DNA of 64,000 bases from Burkholderia sp. (GCA_031253835.1 JAIRVP010000079.1:85719-149718), one strand, 5' to 3'. Shown: positions 9,406-19,050, counted from the first letter of the stretch. The notes: a model not told the origin generated them from the letters alone. Program-made: numbers and translations.

Positions 9406-10278
9406 TCAAGCCAGCGCGTCGGCCGGCTGTCGCTGCAGCAGCGCGAGCAGTTGCGCGATCTCGTCGCGCATCTTGCGACGGTCGACGATCATGTCGATCG
9501 CGCCCGTCTTCAGCAGGAATTCGGCGCGCTGGAAGCCTTCCGGCAGCTTCTCGCGGACCGTCTGCTCGATCACGCGCGGGCCGGCGAAGCCGATCAGCGC
9601 CTTCGGCTCGGCGATCACGACGTCGCCGAGGAACGCAAAGCTCGCCGACACGCCACCCATCGTCGGGTCGGTCAGCACCGAGATGAACGGCAGCTTCGCT
9701 TCGGCCAGCTTGGTCAGCATCGCGGTGGTTTTCGCCATCTGCAGCAGCGACAGCAGGCTTTCCTGCATCCGTGCGCCGCCCGATGCGGTGAAGCAGATGA
9801 ACGGCACGTGCTGTTCCAGCGCGTTCTGCGCGCCGCGTGCGAAGCGCTCGCCGACGACCGAACCCATCGAGCCGCCCATGAACGAGAACTCGAAGCAGGC
9901 CGCGACGACGGGCAGCGTGTGGATCGCCCCGCCCATCACGACCATCGCGTCGGTCTCGCCCGTCTCGTCCATCGCTTCCTTCAGACGATCGGGGTACTTG
10001 CGGCTGTCCTTGAACTTCAGCGTGTCGACCGGCACGATTTCCTGGCCGATTTCATAGCGGCCTTCCGGATCGAGCAGCCCGTCGAGGCGTTCACGCGCGC
10101 CGATGCGCATGTGGTGATCGCATTTCGGGCATACGTGCAGGTTCGCGTCCACGTCGTTGCGGTACAGCACGGCCTCGCAGGACGGGCACTTGACCCACAG
10201 GCCTTCCGGAATGCCCTTGCGGCTTTTCGGGTCGGTCTGCTTGATCTTCGGCGGCAACAGTTTGTCGAGCCAGCTCAT
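9406..10278 (-). CDS. accD: Acetyl-CoA carboxylase carboxyltransferase subunit beta
   Basis: A 290-residue subunit that, with AccA, transfers the carboxyl group from biotin to acetyl-CoA to form malonyl-CoA. The N-terminal zinc ribbon is intact: CPSC at residues 33-36 and CPKC at 52-55 (Cys-x2-Cys-x15-Cys-x2-Cys). The crotonase-like carboxyltransferase core follows with GGARMQESLLSL. It lies 62 bases after trpA, the common betaproteobacterial arrangement. Confidence 0.97.
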   Translation of the reverse strand: MSWLDKLLPPKIKQTDPKSRKGIPEGLWVKCPSCEAVLYRNDVDANLHVCPKCDHHMRIGARERLDGLLDPEGRYEIGQEIVPVDTLKFKDSRKYPDRLKEAMDETGETDAMVVMGGAIHTLPVVAACFEFSFMGGSMGSVVGERFARGAQNALEQHVPFICFTASGGARMQESLLSLLQMAKTTAMLTKLAEAKLPFISVLTDPTMGGVSASFAFLGDVVIAEPKALIGFAGPRVIEQTVREKLPEGFQRAEFLLKTGAIDMIVDRRKMRDEIAQLLALLQRQPADALA

Positions 10279-10340
10279 CGTATGGTTTCCTGTTCCGTGG
10301 CGGGCCGGGCCGCAAGGCCCGCCCGCTTCCTGTGTTGTGT

Positions 10341-11156
10341 TTATCGCGCCGTCTTGCCCGCGCCGTCCAGGGCGGCGCGCAGCTCGGCGATGAAAGTCTG
10401 CAGCGCGGCGGCGGCGGCGTCCGGCGCAGCGCTTTCGAGCAGCTGCACGAGGCGGCTGCCGATCACGACGGCGTCCGACACTTCGGCCACCGCGCGCGCC
10501 GTTTCGGCGTCGCGGATACCGAAGCCGACGCCCACCGGAACCGGCACGCGCGACTTGATGGCCGGGATTTTACCCGCAATGCTCGAAACATCCAGATTTC
10601 CTGCGCCGGTCACGCCCTTGAGCGACACGTAATACACGTAGCCGCTCGCGATCTTGCCGACGTCGGCGATGCGTTCGTCGGTCGACGTGGGCGCGAGCAG
10701 GAAGATCGGATCGATCTGCGCGGCACGCATCTTTTCGGCGAATACGCCCGCCTCTTCCGGCGGATAGTCGACGACCAGCACGCCGTCGACACCGGCCGCG
10801 TGCGCTTCGGCCGCGAACGCGTCGACGCCCATCCGTTCGATCGGGTTCGCATAGCCCATCAGCACGACGGGCGTTTTGGGGTCGGTTTCGCGGAAGCGCT
10901 TCACGTCGGCGAGCACGCTCTTCAACGTGACGCCGCGCGCGAGCGCGCGTTCCGACGAGCGCTGGATCACGGGGCCGTCGGCCATCGGGTCCGAGAACGG
11001 CACGCCGAGCTCGATCACGTCCGCGCCGCCGGCGGCGAGCGCGTGCATGAACTCGACGGTTTTCGCGGGATCGGGGTCGCCGGCCGTGATGAACGGGATC
11101 AGGCCCTTACGGCCTTGTTCGGCGAGCGCGGCGAAGGTCTGCTGAATACGGGACAT
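10341..11156 (-). CDS. trpA: Tryptophan synthase alpha chain
   Basis: A 271-residue TIM-barrel subunit cleaving indole-3-glycerol phosphate to indole for TrpB. FITAGDPDP lies near residue 20, the catalytic Glu in ELGVPFSDPMADG near 50, and the second catalytic Asp in the 58-62 region. The ATG at 11156 gives the family N-terminus MSRIQQTFA. The frame stays open upstream but that part overlaps the methylase gene on another frame. An orphan DNA methylase separates trpA from trpB. Confidence 0.96.
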   Translation of the reverse strand: MSRIQQTFAALAEQGRKGLIPFITAGDPDPAKTVEFMHALAAGGADVIELGVPFSDPMADGPVIQRSSERALARGVTLKSVLADVKRFRETDPKTPVVLMGYANPIERMGVDAFAAEAHAAGVDGVLVVDYPPEEAGVFAEKMRAAQIDPIFLLAPTSTDERIADVGKIASGYVYYVSLKGVTGAGNLDVSSIAGKIPAIKSRVPVPVGVGFGIRDAETARAVAEVSDAVVIGSRLVQLLESAAPDAAAAALQTFIAELRAALDGAGKTAR

Positions 11157-11197
11157 GGCAATTTTCCTAGATGCGTTCGGCGATGCGGCGGCGCGAT

Positions 11198-12046
11198 TCA
11201 CGCGCACGCCGGCGCCGCGAGCGCGTTCACGCGCTCGTGCGCGATCGCACAATAGCTTTCGTTGATCTCGTAGCCGACGAAGTCGCGCCCCTGCCGTGCG
11301 CAGGCCACCGCGGTCGTGCCGCTGCCCATGAACGGATCGAGCACGCGGCCGCCCGGCGGGCAGCTTGCGAGCACCATCCGCTCGATGATTTCCAGCGGCT
11401 TCTGGGTCGGATGATCGACGCGCTCCGCGTGCTGCCGGTGCAGGCGCGAGACCGACCAGACGTCCTTCGGGTTGTAGCCCATCTCCAGCCACTTGCTGCC
11501 TTCGAACAGCTTGCGCGAGCGGGCCTTCTTCGTATCGGCGTCGTACGGGATGCGGACCGGATCGAGATCGAAGTAATACGCCCTGGAAACCGCGAAAAAG
11601 CCGATGTTGTCGTGCACCGACGTGAAACGGCGCGTCGTGCCGCCCATGCTCGGCACGCGCCGGTCCCAGATGATCTCGTTGACCATCGTGAGCTTCGTCT
11701 TCAGGAAACTGAAGATTTCCGGCGCGTACTGCCACGTGCAGAAGATGTACATCGACCCGCTCGGCTTCAGCTTCGGAATCGCGAGCTCGAGCCACTCGCG
11801 CGTCCACGCGAGGAAATCGTCGCCCGAACGCTTGTCCGAGTCGTTGCCGTAGTCCTTGCCGAGCCCGTACGGCGGATCGGCGACGATCAGGTCGATCGAC
11901 GCATCCGGCAGGTGCGCGGCATCGGTCAGGAAATCGCGGTTGTGCAGTTCGATACCGGACGGCAGCGCGCGCGGCACCGCGACGGCGGGCTGAACCGCCT
12001 CCGCCTCGCTGGCGCCGCCGCCCGGCTCTTCGATCAGGTCACGCAT
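11198..12046 (-). CDS. Orphan DNA methyltransferase (DPPY type) inside the trp cluster
   Basis: A 282-residue N6-adenine or N4-cytosine DNA methyltransferase. The catalytic motif IV, VADPPYGLGKDYGND, is near residue 37. The AdoMet-binding motif FMGSGTTAVACARQGRDFVGYE is near the C-terminus, so motif IV precedes motif I (beta-class order). No restriction nuclease is adjacent, so it is a solitary regulatory-type methylase. It lies 9 bases after trpB and 41 before trpA and must be co-transcribed with them. From memory, the equivalent B. cenocepacia gene (BCAM0992) is a conserved methylase assigned to GTWWAC. That assignment is recalled, not tested. Confidence 0.88.
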   Translation of the reverse strand: MRDLIEEPGGGASEAEAVQPAVAVPRALPSGIELHNRDFLTDAAHLPDASIDLIVADPPYGLGKDYGNDSDKRSGDDFLAWTREWLELAIPKLKPSGSMYIFCTWQYAPEIFSFLKTKLTMVNEIIWDRRVPSMGGTTRRFTSVHDNIGFFAVSRAYYFDLDPVRIPYDADTKKARSRKLFEGSKWLEMGYNPKDVWSVSRLHRQHAERVDHPTQKPLEIIERMVLASCPPGGRVLDPFMGSGTTAVACARQGRDFVGYEINESYCAIAHERVNALAAPACA

Positions 12047-12055
12047 CGGTCGGGG

Positions 12056-13249
12056 TCAGAGGTCGATGCCCGATCGCTCGGCGACCGTGTGCATGTCCTT
12101 GTCGCCGCGGCCCGACAGGTTGACGAGCAGGATCTTGTCCTTCGGCAACGTCGGCGCGAGCTTCACGCCATACGCGATCGCGTGGCTCGACTCGAGCGCG
12201 GGAATGATCCCCTCGATCCGGCAACAGTCGTGGAATGCCTTCAGCGCCTCGTCGTCGGTGATCGGCACGTACTGCGCGCGGCCGCTGTCCTTCAGCCATG
12301 CGTGTTCGGGGCCGACGCCCGGATAGTCGAGGCCCGCCGATACCGAATGCGTCTCGATGATCTGGCCGTCGTCGTCCTGCAGCAGGTACGTGCGGTTGCC
12401 GTGCAGCACGCCCGGGCTGCCGGCGATCAGCGATGCCGCGTGATGGCCGGTGTCGAGGCCGTCGCCGGCCGCTTCGACGCCGATCAGCTGCACCGATCGA
12501 TCGTCGATGTACGGATAGAAGATGCCCATCGCGTTCGAACCGCCGCCGACGCAGGCGATCACCGCGTCGGGCTGCCGGCCCGCGAGTTCGGGCATCTGCA
12601 CCTTGCACTCGTCGCCGATCACGCGCTGGAAGTCGCGCACCATCATCGGGTACGGGTGCGGGCCCGCGACCGTGCCGATGATGTAGAACGTGCTCTCGAT
12701 GTTCGTGACCCAGTCGCGCATCGCCTCGTTCAGCGCGTCCTTCAGCGTGCGCGAGCCCGACTCGACCGGCACGACCGTCGCGCCGAGCAGCTTCATCCGG
12801 TACACGTTCGCGGCCTGCCGGCGCACGTCCTCGGCGCCCATGTAGACGATGCACTCCATCCCGAAGCGCGCGCAGATCGTCGCGGTTGCGACGCCGTGCT
12901 GGCCGGCGCCGGTTTCGGCGATCACGCGCTTCTTGCCCATGCGCTTCGCGAGCAGCGCCTGGCCGATCACGTTGTTGATCTTGTGCGCACCGGTATGGTT
13001 CAGGTCCTCGCGCTTCAGGTAGATCTGCGCACCGCCCAGCATCTCGCTCCAGCGCTGCGCGTGGTAGATCGGCGACGGACGGCCGACGAAATACTTCAGC
13101 TCGCGCTCGTATTCGGCGACGAAATCGGGGTCGTTCCGGTATTTTTCGTACGCCGTGCGCAGTTCGTCCAGCGCGTGAATCAGCGTTTCGGCGACGAACA
13201 CGCCGCCATACGGGCCGAAGTGGCCGCGATCATCAGGAAGGTTGTACAT
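12056..13249 (-). CDS. trpB: Tryptophan synthase beta chain
   Basis: A 397-residue PLP enzyme condensing indole with serine. The PLP lysine lies in NHTGAHKINN near residue 85, ETGAGQHGVATA near 108, and the phosphate-binding glycine loop CVGGGSNAMG near 230. Length and motifs are normal for TrpB1. Order on the transcript is fimV, truA, trpF, trpB, methylase, trpA, accD, in the leftward direction. Confidence 0.97.
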   Translation of the reverse strand: MYNLPDDRGHFGPYGGVFVAETLIHALDELRTAYEKYRNDPDFVAEYERELKYFVGRPSPIYHAQRWSEMLGGAQIYLKREDLNHTGAHKINNVIGQALLAKRMGKKRVIAETGAGQHGVATATICARFGMECIVYMGAEDVRRQAANVYRMKLLGATVVPVESGSRTLKDALNEAMRDWVTNIESTFYIIGTVAGPHPYPMMVRDFQRVIGDECKVQMPELAGRQPDAVIACVGGGSNAMGIFYPYIDDRSVQLIGVEAAGDGLDTGHHAASLIAGSPGVLHGNRTYLLQDDDGQIIETHSVSAGLDYPGVGPEHAWLKDSGRAQYVPITDDEALKAFHDCCRIEGIIPALESSHAIAYGVKLAPTLPKDKILLVNLSGRGDKDMHTVAERSGIDL

Positions 13250-13303
13250 GGTGTCTCTCTCGATCGGTCGGCGCGCCCCGCCTGACAGGCCGCGCCGCTT
13301 GCA

Positions 13304-14005
13304 TCACCGGGCGTCCGCTTCGCGCACCGCGCGTACGAACGCCGCCATCCGGGCGTGATCCTTCACGCCCTTTGCGCCCTCCACTTCGATGCCACTCGAG
13401 ACATCGACAGCAAACGGACGCAGCTGGCGGATCGCATCACCGACGTTTTGCGCGCTCAAGCCACCACTCAAAACGGCCCGACGCGCGAGCTCTGCGGGAA
13501 TAAGAGACCAATCGAAGACCTTGCCGCTACCGCCGTAATCCGGCACCAGGGTGTCGAACAGGAGGCCGCGCGCTTTCGAATAATGAAGAGCCGATTCTAC
13601 CAAATCGGACGGCTGCGTCGAGGGGCCGACGCGCACCGCGCGCAGCCACGGCAGGCGTGCCGCGCGGCCGAGCGCGCCGCACTGCTCGGGCGTCTCGTCG
13701 CCGTGGAACTGCAGCACCGTCAGCGGCACGTCGCGCACGACGGCCTCGATCTCGACTTCGGTCGCATTCACGAACAGCCCGACCACCGACACGAAAGGCG
13801 GCGCGAGGCTCGCCAGCTCGGCCGCCTGCGCGATGGTCACCGCGCGCGGGCTCTTCGGATAGAACACGAGGCCGATCGCGTCGGCGCCGAGCGCCGCCGC
13901 GTGCAGCACGTCCTCGGGGCGCGACAGCCCGCACAGCTTGATGCGCGTGCGCGGCGGCAGGCCGGTGGCGGCGGAAGTCGAGGAAGACACGGCGTGATCC
14001 GTCAT
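13304..14005 (-). CDS. trpF: Phosphoribosylanthranilate isomerase
   Basis: A 233-residue TIM-barrel enzyme of tryptophan synthesis. The motif IKLCGLSRPEDV near residue 22 carries the catalytic Cys, and LQFHGDETPEQC is near 85. The ATG at 14005 overlaps the truA stop by four bases (ATGA), indicating translational coupling. The longer frame upstream lies within truA and is not used. The first 20 residues (Ser/Ala-rich) are a non-conserved extension. Confidence 0.95.
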   Translation of the reverse strand: MTDHAVSSSTSAATGLPPRTRIKLCGLSRPEDVLHAAALGADAIGLVFYPKSPRAVTIAQAAELASLAPPFVSVVGLFVNATEVEIEAVVRDVPLTVLQFHGDETPEQCGALGRAARLPWLRAVRVGPSTQPSDLVESALHYSKARGLLFDTLVPDYGGSGKVFDWSLIPAELARRAVLSGGLSAQNVGDAIRQLRPFAVDVSSGIEVEGAKGVKDHARMAAFVRAVREADAR

Positions 14006-14817
14006 GATTGAGGGTCCAGATCGGCCCAGACGCTGCTCCACGGCACGCTGCCGAGCTGCGCGGGCGGGACGGCGAATTCCGCCGGGTAGCCGACGTGGGC
14101 GAGGTACAGCCCGTCGGCCATGAAGGTGGGTGCCGCGAGTTTGCGGTCGCGCCCGGCCAGCACGTCGGCAAGCCAGTCGGCCGGATAGCGGCCGCGCCCG
14201 ACCGCGACGAGGCATCCCATCAGGTTGCGCACCATGTGATGCAGGAACGCGTTCGCACGGAAGCGGAAATGGATGAAGTGCCCCGCGCGCCGCACATCGA
14301 TCTGGTACAGGTGTTTGACCGGCGTCTTCGACTGGCATTCCGACGACCGGAACGACGAAAAATCATGCTCGCCGATCAGGTGCGCGGCGGCGGCGCGCAT
14401 TGCGTCGTCGTCGAGCGGCGTGTGGATCCAGCCCGCGCGCCCGGCCAGCATCGGCGACCGCACGGGATGCACGTACAGCGCGTAGTAATAGGTGCGCTCG
14501 AACGCCGAGAAACGCGCGTGGAACGTGTCCGGCATCGGCTTCGCCCATTGCACCGACACGGTCGACGGCAGGAACGCGTTGGTGCCGCGCACCCACGAGA
14601 ACACCTCGCGGTCGAGATCGGTGTCGAAGTGCACGACCTGCCCGAGCCCGTGCACGCCGGTGTCGGTCCGGCCGGCGACTGTTGTATGCAGCGGCACCCG
14701 CGCGAACTCGGCCAGTGCATGCTCGAGCCGGTCCTGCACGGTCTTGCCGTGCGGCTGCGCCTGCCAGCCGCAAAACGCCGCGCCGTCGTACTGGACGCCC
14801 AGTGCGATCCGCATCAC
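14002..14817 (-). CDS. truA: tRNA pseudouridine(38-40) synthase
   Basis: A 271-residue pseudouridine synthase acting on positions 38-40 of the tRNA anticodon arm. The catalytic Asp lies in GRTDTGVHGLGQVVHFDT near residue 51, and the family start is MRIALGVQYDGAAFCGWQAQ. It overlaps fimV by four bases upstream and trpF by four bases downstream, forming a tight fimV-truA-trpF string. Confidence 0.96.
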   Translation of the reverse strand: MMRIALGVQYDGAAFCGWQAQPHGKTVQDRLEHALAEFARVPLHTTVAGRTDTGVHGLGQVVHFDTDLDREVFSWVRGTNAFLPSTVSVQWAKPMPDTFHARFSAFERTYYYALYVHPVRSPMLAGRAGWIHTPLDDDAMRAAAAHLIGEHDFSSFRSSECQSKTPVKHLYQIDVRRAGHFIHFRFRANAFLHHMVRNLMGCLVAVGRGRYPADWLADVLAGRDRKLAAPTFMADGLYLAHVGYPAEFAVPPAQLGSVPWSSVWADLDPQS

Positions 14818-16910
14818 GCCTCGTCCGCCAGCTTCGCGAGCAGCGCACGCGCATCGTCGCGCGTCGCGGCGTCGTTCGCGTCGACCACTTCCTGCAGCAG
14901 CGTCCGTGCGCCGGACAGGTCGCCCAGTTCGACGTACTCGGACGCGAGATCGAGCTTGTTGCGCGCGATGCGGGCGAGTTCGTCCGCCGTCAATGCGGGC
15001 AGCGTCACGCCCGGCGCGGACGGCAGGTCGAGATCGAAATCGAGCTTCAGTGCACCGAACTGCGCGCCGCCGAGCGGCGGCAGCGACGACAGCGCGGGCG
15101 TGCTGCTCACGTCACCGGCGGGCGTCGCCGCGTCCGGATCCCAACCGTACTCGTCGTCCTGGTCGGCCGGATGGTCCGGGGCCGGATGGTCCGAGCCAAT
15201 CGGCGGATGCGACGGGGCTTGACCGTTAGTTGCGATTTTATCGGTGTTGGACTGCCCTGCCCGCGCGGACAGCTCGTCCGGCGTCAGCGGCGCTTCGTCC
15301 GACGTCCGCGGCGGCAACGGCATGTCGAGGCTGTTGAGCGCGCTGATCGCGTTCTGCATCAGCGTCGCGTGTTGCGCGTCGGTCGACGAAGGCGCAGCGG
15401 GCGTGTCAGCCGGCTTGGCGGCGGCAGCGGCCTTTTCTGCCGGTTCCGCATCGCGCGGAACCGGCGCCGGCACGGCCTCGCTCGCGGGCGGCACCGCCGC
15501 TTGCGCGACCGGCATTTCCGGCTGCTCGTCATGCGGCTTCGTGACTTCAGGCGCCGACGACGTATCCGCGGCAGTCGGCTCGACCGTTTCGGCCGCAGCG
15601 GCAGTTGCCGCGGCAAGGTACTGATCGGACGCCGCGTCGCGCGCGACCGGCATCTCCGGCTGGATCGGCAACTCGCGGTCGATCGACGGCGTTGCTTCGG
15701 CTTCCGGGGTCGCGGCAGCACCGGCTGCGGCTGCAGTTGCACCCGCATCGCCCGTCCCGCGGCCTTTCCTGCGCTTGCGCCACGCAAAACCGGCCGCGAG
15801 CGCGATCACGGCTGCGCCGGCCGCGGCGACCGGTCGCCAGTCCATCTGCTCGGCACCGCGCGCCGGCGTCGCGACAGGGGCGACAGGGGCGGCCGGTTGC
15901 GCAGGCGCCGATGCCGGTTGCGCCGCGCTGGCGGCAACGCCGGACGCCGCTTCGCTTGCCGTCGGCGCGGCTGCCGACGCACCGGCGTCGTTCGCGGCCG
16001 GACGCGGCGCGGCGGGTGCCGGTGCGGGCACCGGCGCAACGTCGTTCGTGGTGCCCGGCTTGCCGATGCCGTGCTTCTGCAACTCCATCAGCACGCGGTT
16101 CTTCAGCGCCAGCAACTGCTGCAGGCTCGACGGCCGCGGCTGCGACGCGCCCGTGGCGGGCGCCGCGCCGGCCGGCTCGTGCGCGCCCGAAACCTGGCTA
16201 CCCGGCACCGTCTGAGCACCCGCTTCGCTCGCGGACGACGGCGCCGACTGGATCGCGCCGCTCCATACATGCGGGCCGCTTGCGCCTGCGGCAGGTGCCG
16301 CCGGCTGCAGGTTGTCGACCGCCGACGCACCGTGCGCTGCCGACGCGCCGACCGAAGCCGATGCCCCCGCTGCCGTCGCGACGCTCGCGCCGCTCACCGG
16401 CGCCGCATGGACAGCCGGCGTGACCGGTGCCGATTGCACGGCCGAGCCGGGATGCGGCGCGGACGCGCCATGCTGCGCTTCGGCGGCACCGCTCGATGCA
16501 GCAGCAGGCGCGGACGCGGCCGCCGCACCCGATGCCGCGGAGGCACCGGCCGGCACGAGCGCCGCGCCGGTTGCGTCGAGCGCGGGCACGGTCAGCGTCG
16601 CGCCGACTTTCAGGCGGCTCGCGTCGCGCTTCATGAACGCCTGCGGATTGGCGTCGAACAGCGCGCGGCCGGCGCGCGCGAGCACGCCGGGATCGTGCGA
16701 TTGCGTGGCCGCTTTCGCGATGTCGTTCAGCGACTGGCCCGGTTGGACCGTCACGGTAAGCGGTGCATCGCCGCCAGCAGCGGACGCCGGCAGTTCGACG
16801 GTGCCGACGGCCCAGGCCGATGCGGCTGCGCCGAGCGCCAGGATCGCCAGCGCGCCACGCACGGCGCGCGACAGACGGGACTGACGCGGAAACAAGGAAA
16901 TTCGGGACAT
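14814..16910 (-). CDS. fimV: FimV/HubP-like polar peptidoglycan-binding protein
   Basis: A 698-residue protein of the FimV/HubP family, which organises cell poles and supports type IV pili. The N-terminus (MSRISLFPRQSR then a hydrophobic stretch ending ASAWA) is a signal-type segment. A LysM-like region lies near residues 45-105 (VTVQPGQSLNDIAKAA), then a very Ala-rich low-complexity linker, a membrane segment (AAAGAAVIALAAGFAWRKRRK) near residue 365, an acidic Ala/Pro-rich cytoplasmic part, and a C-terminal FimV domain (LDLASEYVELGDLSGARTLL). The start at 16910 is chosen for the signal segment. It lies upstream of truA as in pseudomonads. Confidence 0.85.
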   Translation of the reverse strand: MSRISLFPRQSRLSRAVRGALAILALGAAASAWAVGTVELPASAAGGDAPLTVTVQPGQSLNDIAKAATQSHDPGVLARAGRALFDANPQAFMKRDASRLKVGATLTVPALDATGAALVPAGASAASGAAAASAPAAASSGAAEAQHGASAPHPGSAVQSAPVTPAVHAAPVSGASVATAAGASASVGASAAHGASAVDNLQPAAPAAGASGPHVWSGAIQSAPSSASEAGAQTVPGSQVSGAHEPAGAAPATGASQPRPSSLQQLLALKNRVLMELQKHGIGKPGTTNDVAPVPAPAPAAPRPAANDAGASAAAPTASEAASGVAASAAQPASAPAQPAAPVAPVATPARGAEQMDWRPVAAAGAAVIALAAGFAWRKRRKGRGTGDAGATAAAAGAAATPEAEATPSIDRELPIQPEMPVARDAASDQYLAAATAAAAETVEPTAADTSSAPEVTKPHDEQPEMPVAQAAVPPASEAVPAPVPRDAEPAEKAAAAAKPADTPAAPSSTDAQHATLMQNAISALNSLDMPLPPRTSDEAPLTPDELSARAGQSNTDKIATNGQAPSHPPIGSDHPAPDHPADQDDEYGWDPDAATPAGDVSSTPALSSLPPLGGAQFGALKLDFDLDLPSAPGVTLPALTADELARIARNKLDLASEYVELGDLSGARTLLQEVVDANDAATRDDARALLAKLADEA

Positions 16911-17749
16911 CGTGGGCTCTATCGCCGCGCGCGGGCGCGGCTCGGATTCGCGGTTGAAGGCGTCAATAAAGTTGCCGCAGAAATGCAAAAGCGTCGCGCG
17001 GAACGCGACGCTTTCGGCTGGTCTGTGCGTCGTAACCGCGTAGTTTACTTCACGCGATCACGTTCGGGCCGAATTCGTCGCCGGCCGGTGCAACCGGGCG
17101 CACTGCCGCCCGGCGATCGGGGGCCCGGCCTCCTCGGGTCTGCACTCGGCAGCCCGCACGCTGGCTGGATCAAACAAACCCGCATCGATGGATGACAGTC
17201 ATCGCTACGCCGTCGCATCCAGACCGAATGACGCGGCAGTCGCACACGCCCCGCGCGACATTGCCGCCCCGGTCGTCCGGCGCAGGATCCCGACGGCGAA
17301 ATCGCGCACGTCCGCTCAACAATTCGCGCTGCCTGCCGTTAATGAATGAGCCACCGATAATCAAAACAAATCCCGCCGGCCGGCCCATTCCACTCAAATA
17401 AATTTCAATCGATCGATAAGAAGGCAATTCCCCTCTCTTATTGGCGAATTGAACATTTCTTCCGCCAAAGCCACGCCCCACAAGGCTTTCGCCCAATACT
17501 CCTCAATCCATTGCTCATACAAAAGCATTCATTTCGACAACAATTCAATTACATTACACAAAATTACACAGACCAAATAATCGCCGTCGCTACGATCGCC
17601 TTCAAACAGGAATCGGCGCAATTCGGCCCTCGCGTTCACCCAAGCCGGAAAGGCGGGAGCGCGATCGGCCGGGCTGACGCCGTGCAGTGCCAGAGGTCAG
17701 CGCAGTCGCAAGGCTGCATTTACTCACCAGCTCGTTACGGGGATCGAAC
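16911..17749. other. Long intergenic spacer between divergent fimV and flgE-like genes
   Basis: An 839-base spacer. The part next to fimV is GC-rich and contains a strong hairpin (16988-17014). Bases about 17330-17580 are AT-rich, unlike anything nearby, and probably carry promoters for the divergent genes. I looked for a sigma-28 flagellar promoter ahead of the hook gene and found only a poorly spaced match (TAAATTTC near 17399 and GATCGATAA near 17412). No protein-coding frame is supported. Confidence 0.5.
16988..17014 (-). terminator. Hairpin with T-rich tail upstream of fimV
   Basis: A perfect 11-bp stem (16988-16998 with 17004-17014) closes a five-base loop. On the minus strand the stem ends in CTTTTGC. 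It would stop leftward transcripts coming from the asd side, isolating fimV. Confidence 0.6.
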
Positions 17750-18994
17750 ATGAGCTATCAGCAGGGTTTGAGCGGGTTGGCCGGCGCGTCGAGCAATCTC
17801 GACGTGATCGGCAACAACATCGCGAACGCAAACACGGTTGGCTTCAAGCAGGGGCGCGCGAACTTCGCGGACATGTACGCGAATTCGGTCGCGACGTCGG
17901 TCAACACGCAGATCGGCATCGGCACGCAGCTCGCGTCGGTGCAGCGGAACTTCGGCCAGGGGACGATCAATACGACGAAGTCGTCGCTCGACGTCGCGAT
18001 CAACGGCAACGGCTTCTTCCAGATGTCGAGCAACGGCGTGACCACCTACTCGCGCGACGGCACATTCCATCGCGACAAGAACGGCGCCATCATCGACTCG
18101 CAAGGCCGCAACCTGATGGGTTACGCGGCCGGCGCGGGCGGCGCGATCAACACCGCGCAGACCGTGGCGCTGCAGGCGCCGACCAACAACATCGCGCCGC
18201 GTGCGACGAACACGATTACCGGCCAGTTCAACCTGAACTCGCAGGACAAGGTGCCGACCAAGACACCGTTCAACGCGAGCGACAGCACGACGTACAACTA
18301 CAACTCGTCGATCCAGGTCTACGACTCGCTCGGCGGCTCGCAGCAGGTCACGATGTATTTCGCGAAGAGCGCGGCCGGCACGTGGCAGGCATACGCAGGC
18401 GTGCAGGGCCAGACGCCGACGAACCTCGGCACCGTCACGTTCGATACGTCGGGCCGGATCAGCTCGACGACATCGGCCGCGACCGGCCAGCCGACGCCGA
18501 GCCTCGGCCAGTTCGCGTTCTCGGTTCCCAATACAACGGGCGGCGCCAACCCGCAGAACCTGACGCTCGACCTGGGCGGCACGACGCAGTACGGCGGCAA
18601 GGACGGCGTGACCAATCTCGCGCAGGACGGCTTCGCGAGCGGCACGCTGACGACGTTCTCGATCGGCACCGACGGCAAGCTGACCGGCAACTACTCGAAC
18701 GGCCAGAGCGCGGTGCTCGGCCTGATCGCGCTCGCGAACTTCAACAACCCGAACGGGCTCGTCAACGTCGGCGGCAACCAGTATGTCGAAACCGCCGCGT
18801 CGGGCGTGCCGCAGGTCTCCGCGCCGGGCAGCACGAACCACGGCACGCTGCAGGGCAGCGCACTGGAAAACTCGAACGTCGACCTGACGACCGAGCTCGT
18901 GAACCTGATCACCGCGCAACGCAATTACCAGGCGAACGCGCAGACGATCAAGACCCAGCAGGCCGTCGACCAGACGCTGCTGAGCATGCGCTGA
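17750..18994 (+). CDS. flgE: Orphan flagellar hook protein FlgE-like
   Basis: A 414-residue protein with the full hook-protein layout. The N-terminal flagellar rod/hook motif MSYQQGLSGLAGASSNLDVIGNNIANANTVGFK occupies the first 33 residues (shown here by its ends only in the family sense). A FlgE D2-like central region with VYDSLGGSQQVTMYF follows, and the C-terminal DLTTELVNLITAQRNYQANAQTI region ends in LLSMR. The ATG at 17750 is the conserved start, with GGGGATCG just upstream. No other flagellar gene is near. It is the only plus-strand gene between positions 3600 and 38500 and probably a second hook-gene copy away from the main flagellar cluster. Confidence 0.85.
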   Translation: MSYQQGLSGLAGASSNLDVIGNNIANANTVGFKQGRANFADMYANSVATSVNTQIGIGTQLASVQRNFGQGTINTTKSSLDVAINGNGFFQMSSNGVTTYSRDGTFHRDKNGAIIDSQGRNLMGYAAGAGGAINTAQTVALQAPTNNIAPRATNTITGQFNLNSQDKVPTKTPFNASDSTTYNYNSSIQVYDSLGGSQQVTMYFAKSAAGTWQAYAGVQGQTPTNLGTVTFDTSGRISSTTSAATGQPTPSLGQFAFSVPNTTGGANPQNLTLDLGGTTQYGGKDGVTNLAQDGFASGTLTTFSIGTDGKLTGNYSNGQSAVLGLIALANFNNPNGLVNVGGNQYVETAASGVPQVSAPGSTNHGTLQGSALENSNVDLTTELVNLITAQRNYQANAQTIKTQQAVDQTLLSMR

Positions 18995-19003
18995 TCCGCA
19001 CAT

Positions 19004-19050
19004 GAAAAACGCGCCGCGCCAGCCCTGAACCCAGGACCGACGCGGCGCGT
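19004..19050 (-). terminator. Bidirectional terminator between flgE-like and asd
   Basis: A 10-bp perfect stem (19009-19018 with 19041-19050) lies between the convergent genes. On the minus strand it is followed by TTTTTCATG, so it ends the asd transcript well. It may also serve the hook gene. Confidence 0.8.

Noticed and set aside
17399..17420. Sigma-28 promoter for the orphan hook gene
   Set aside because: The TAAA and CGATAA elements are present but their spacing is far too short.
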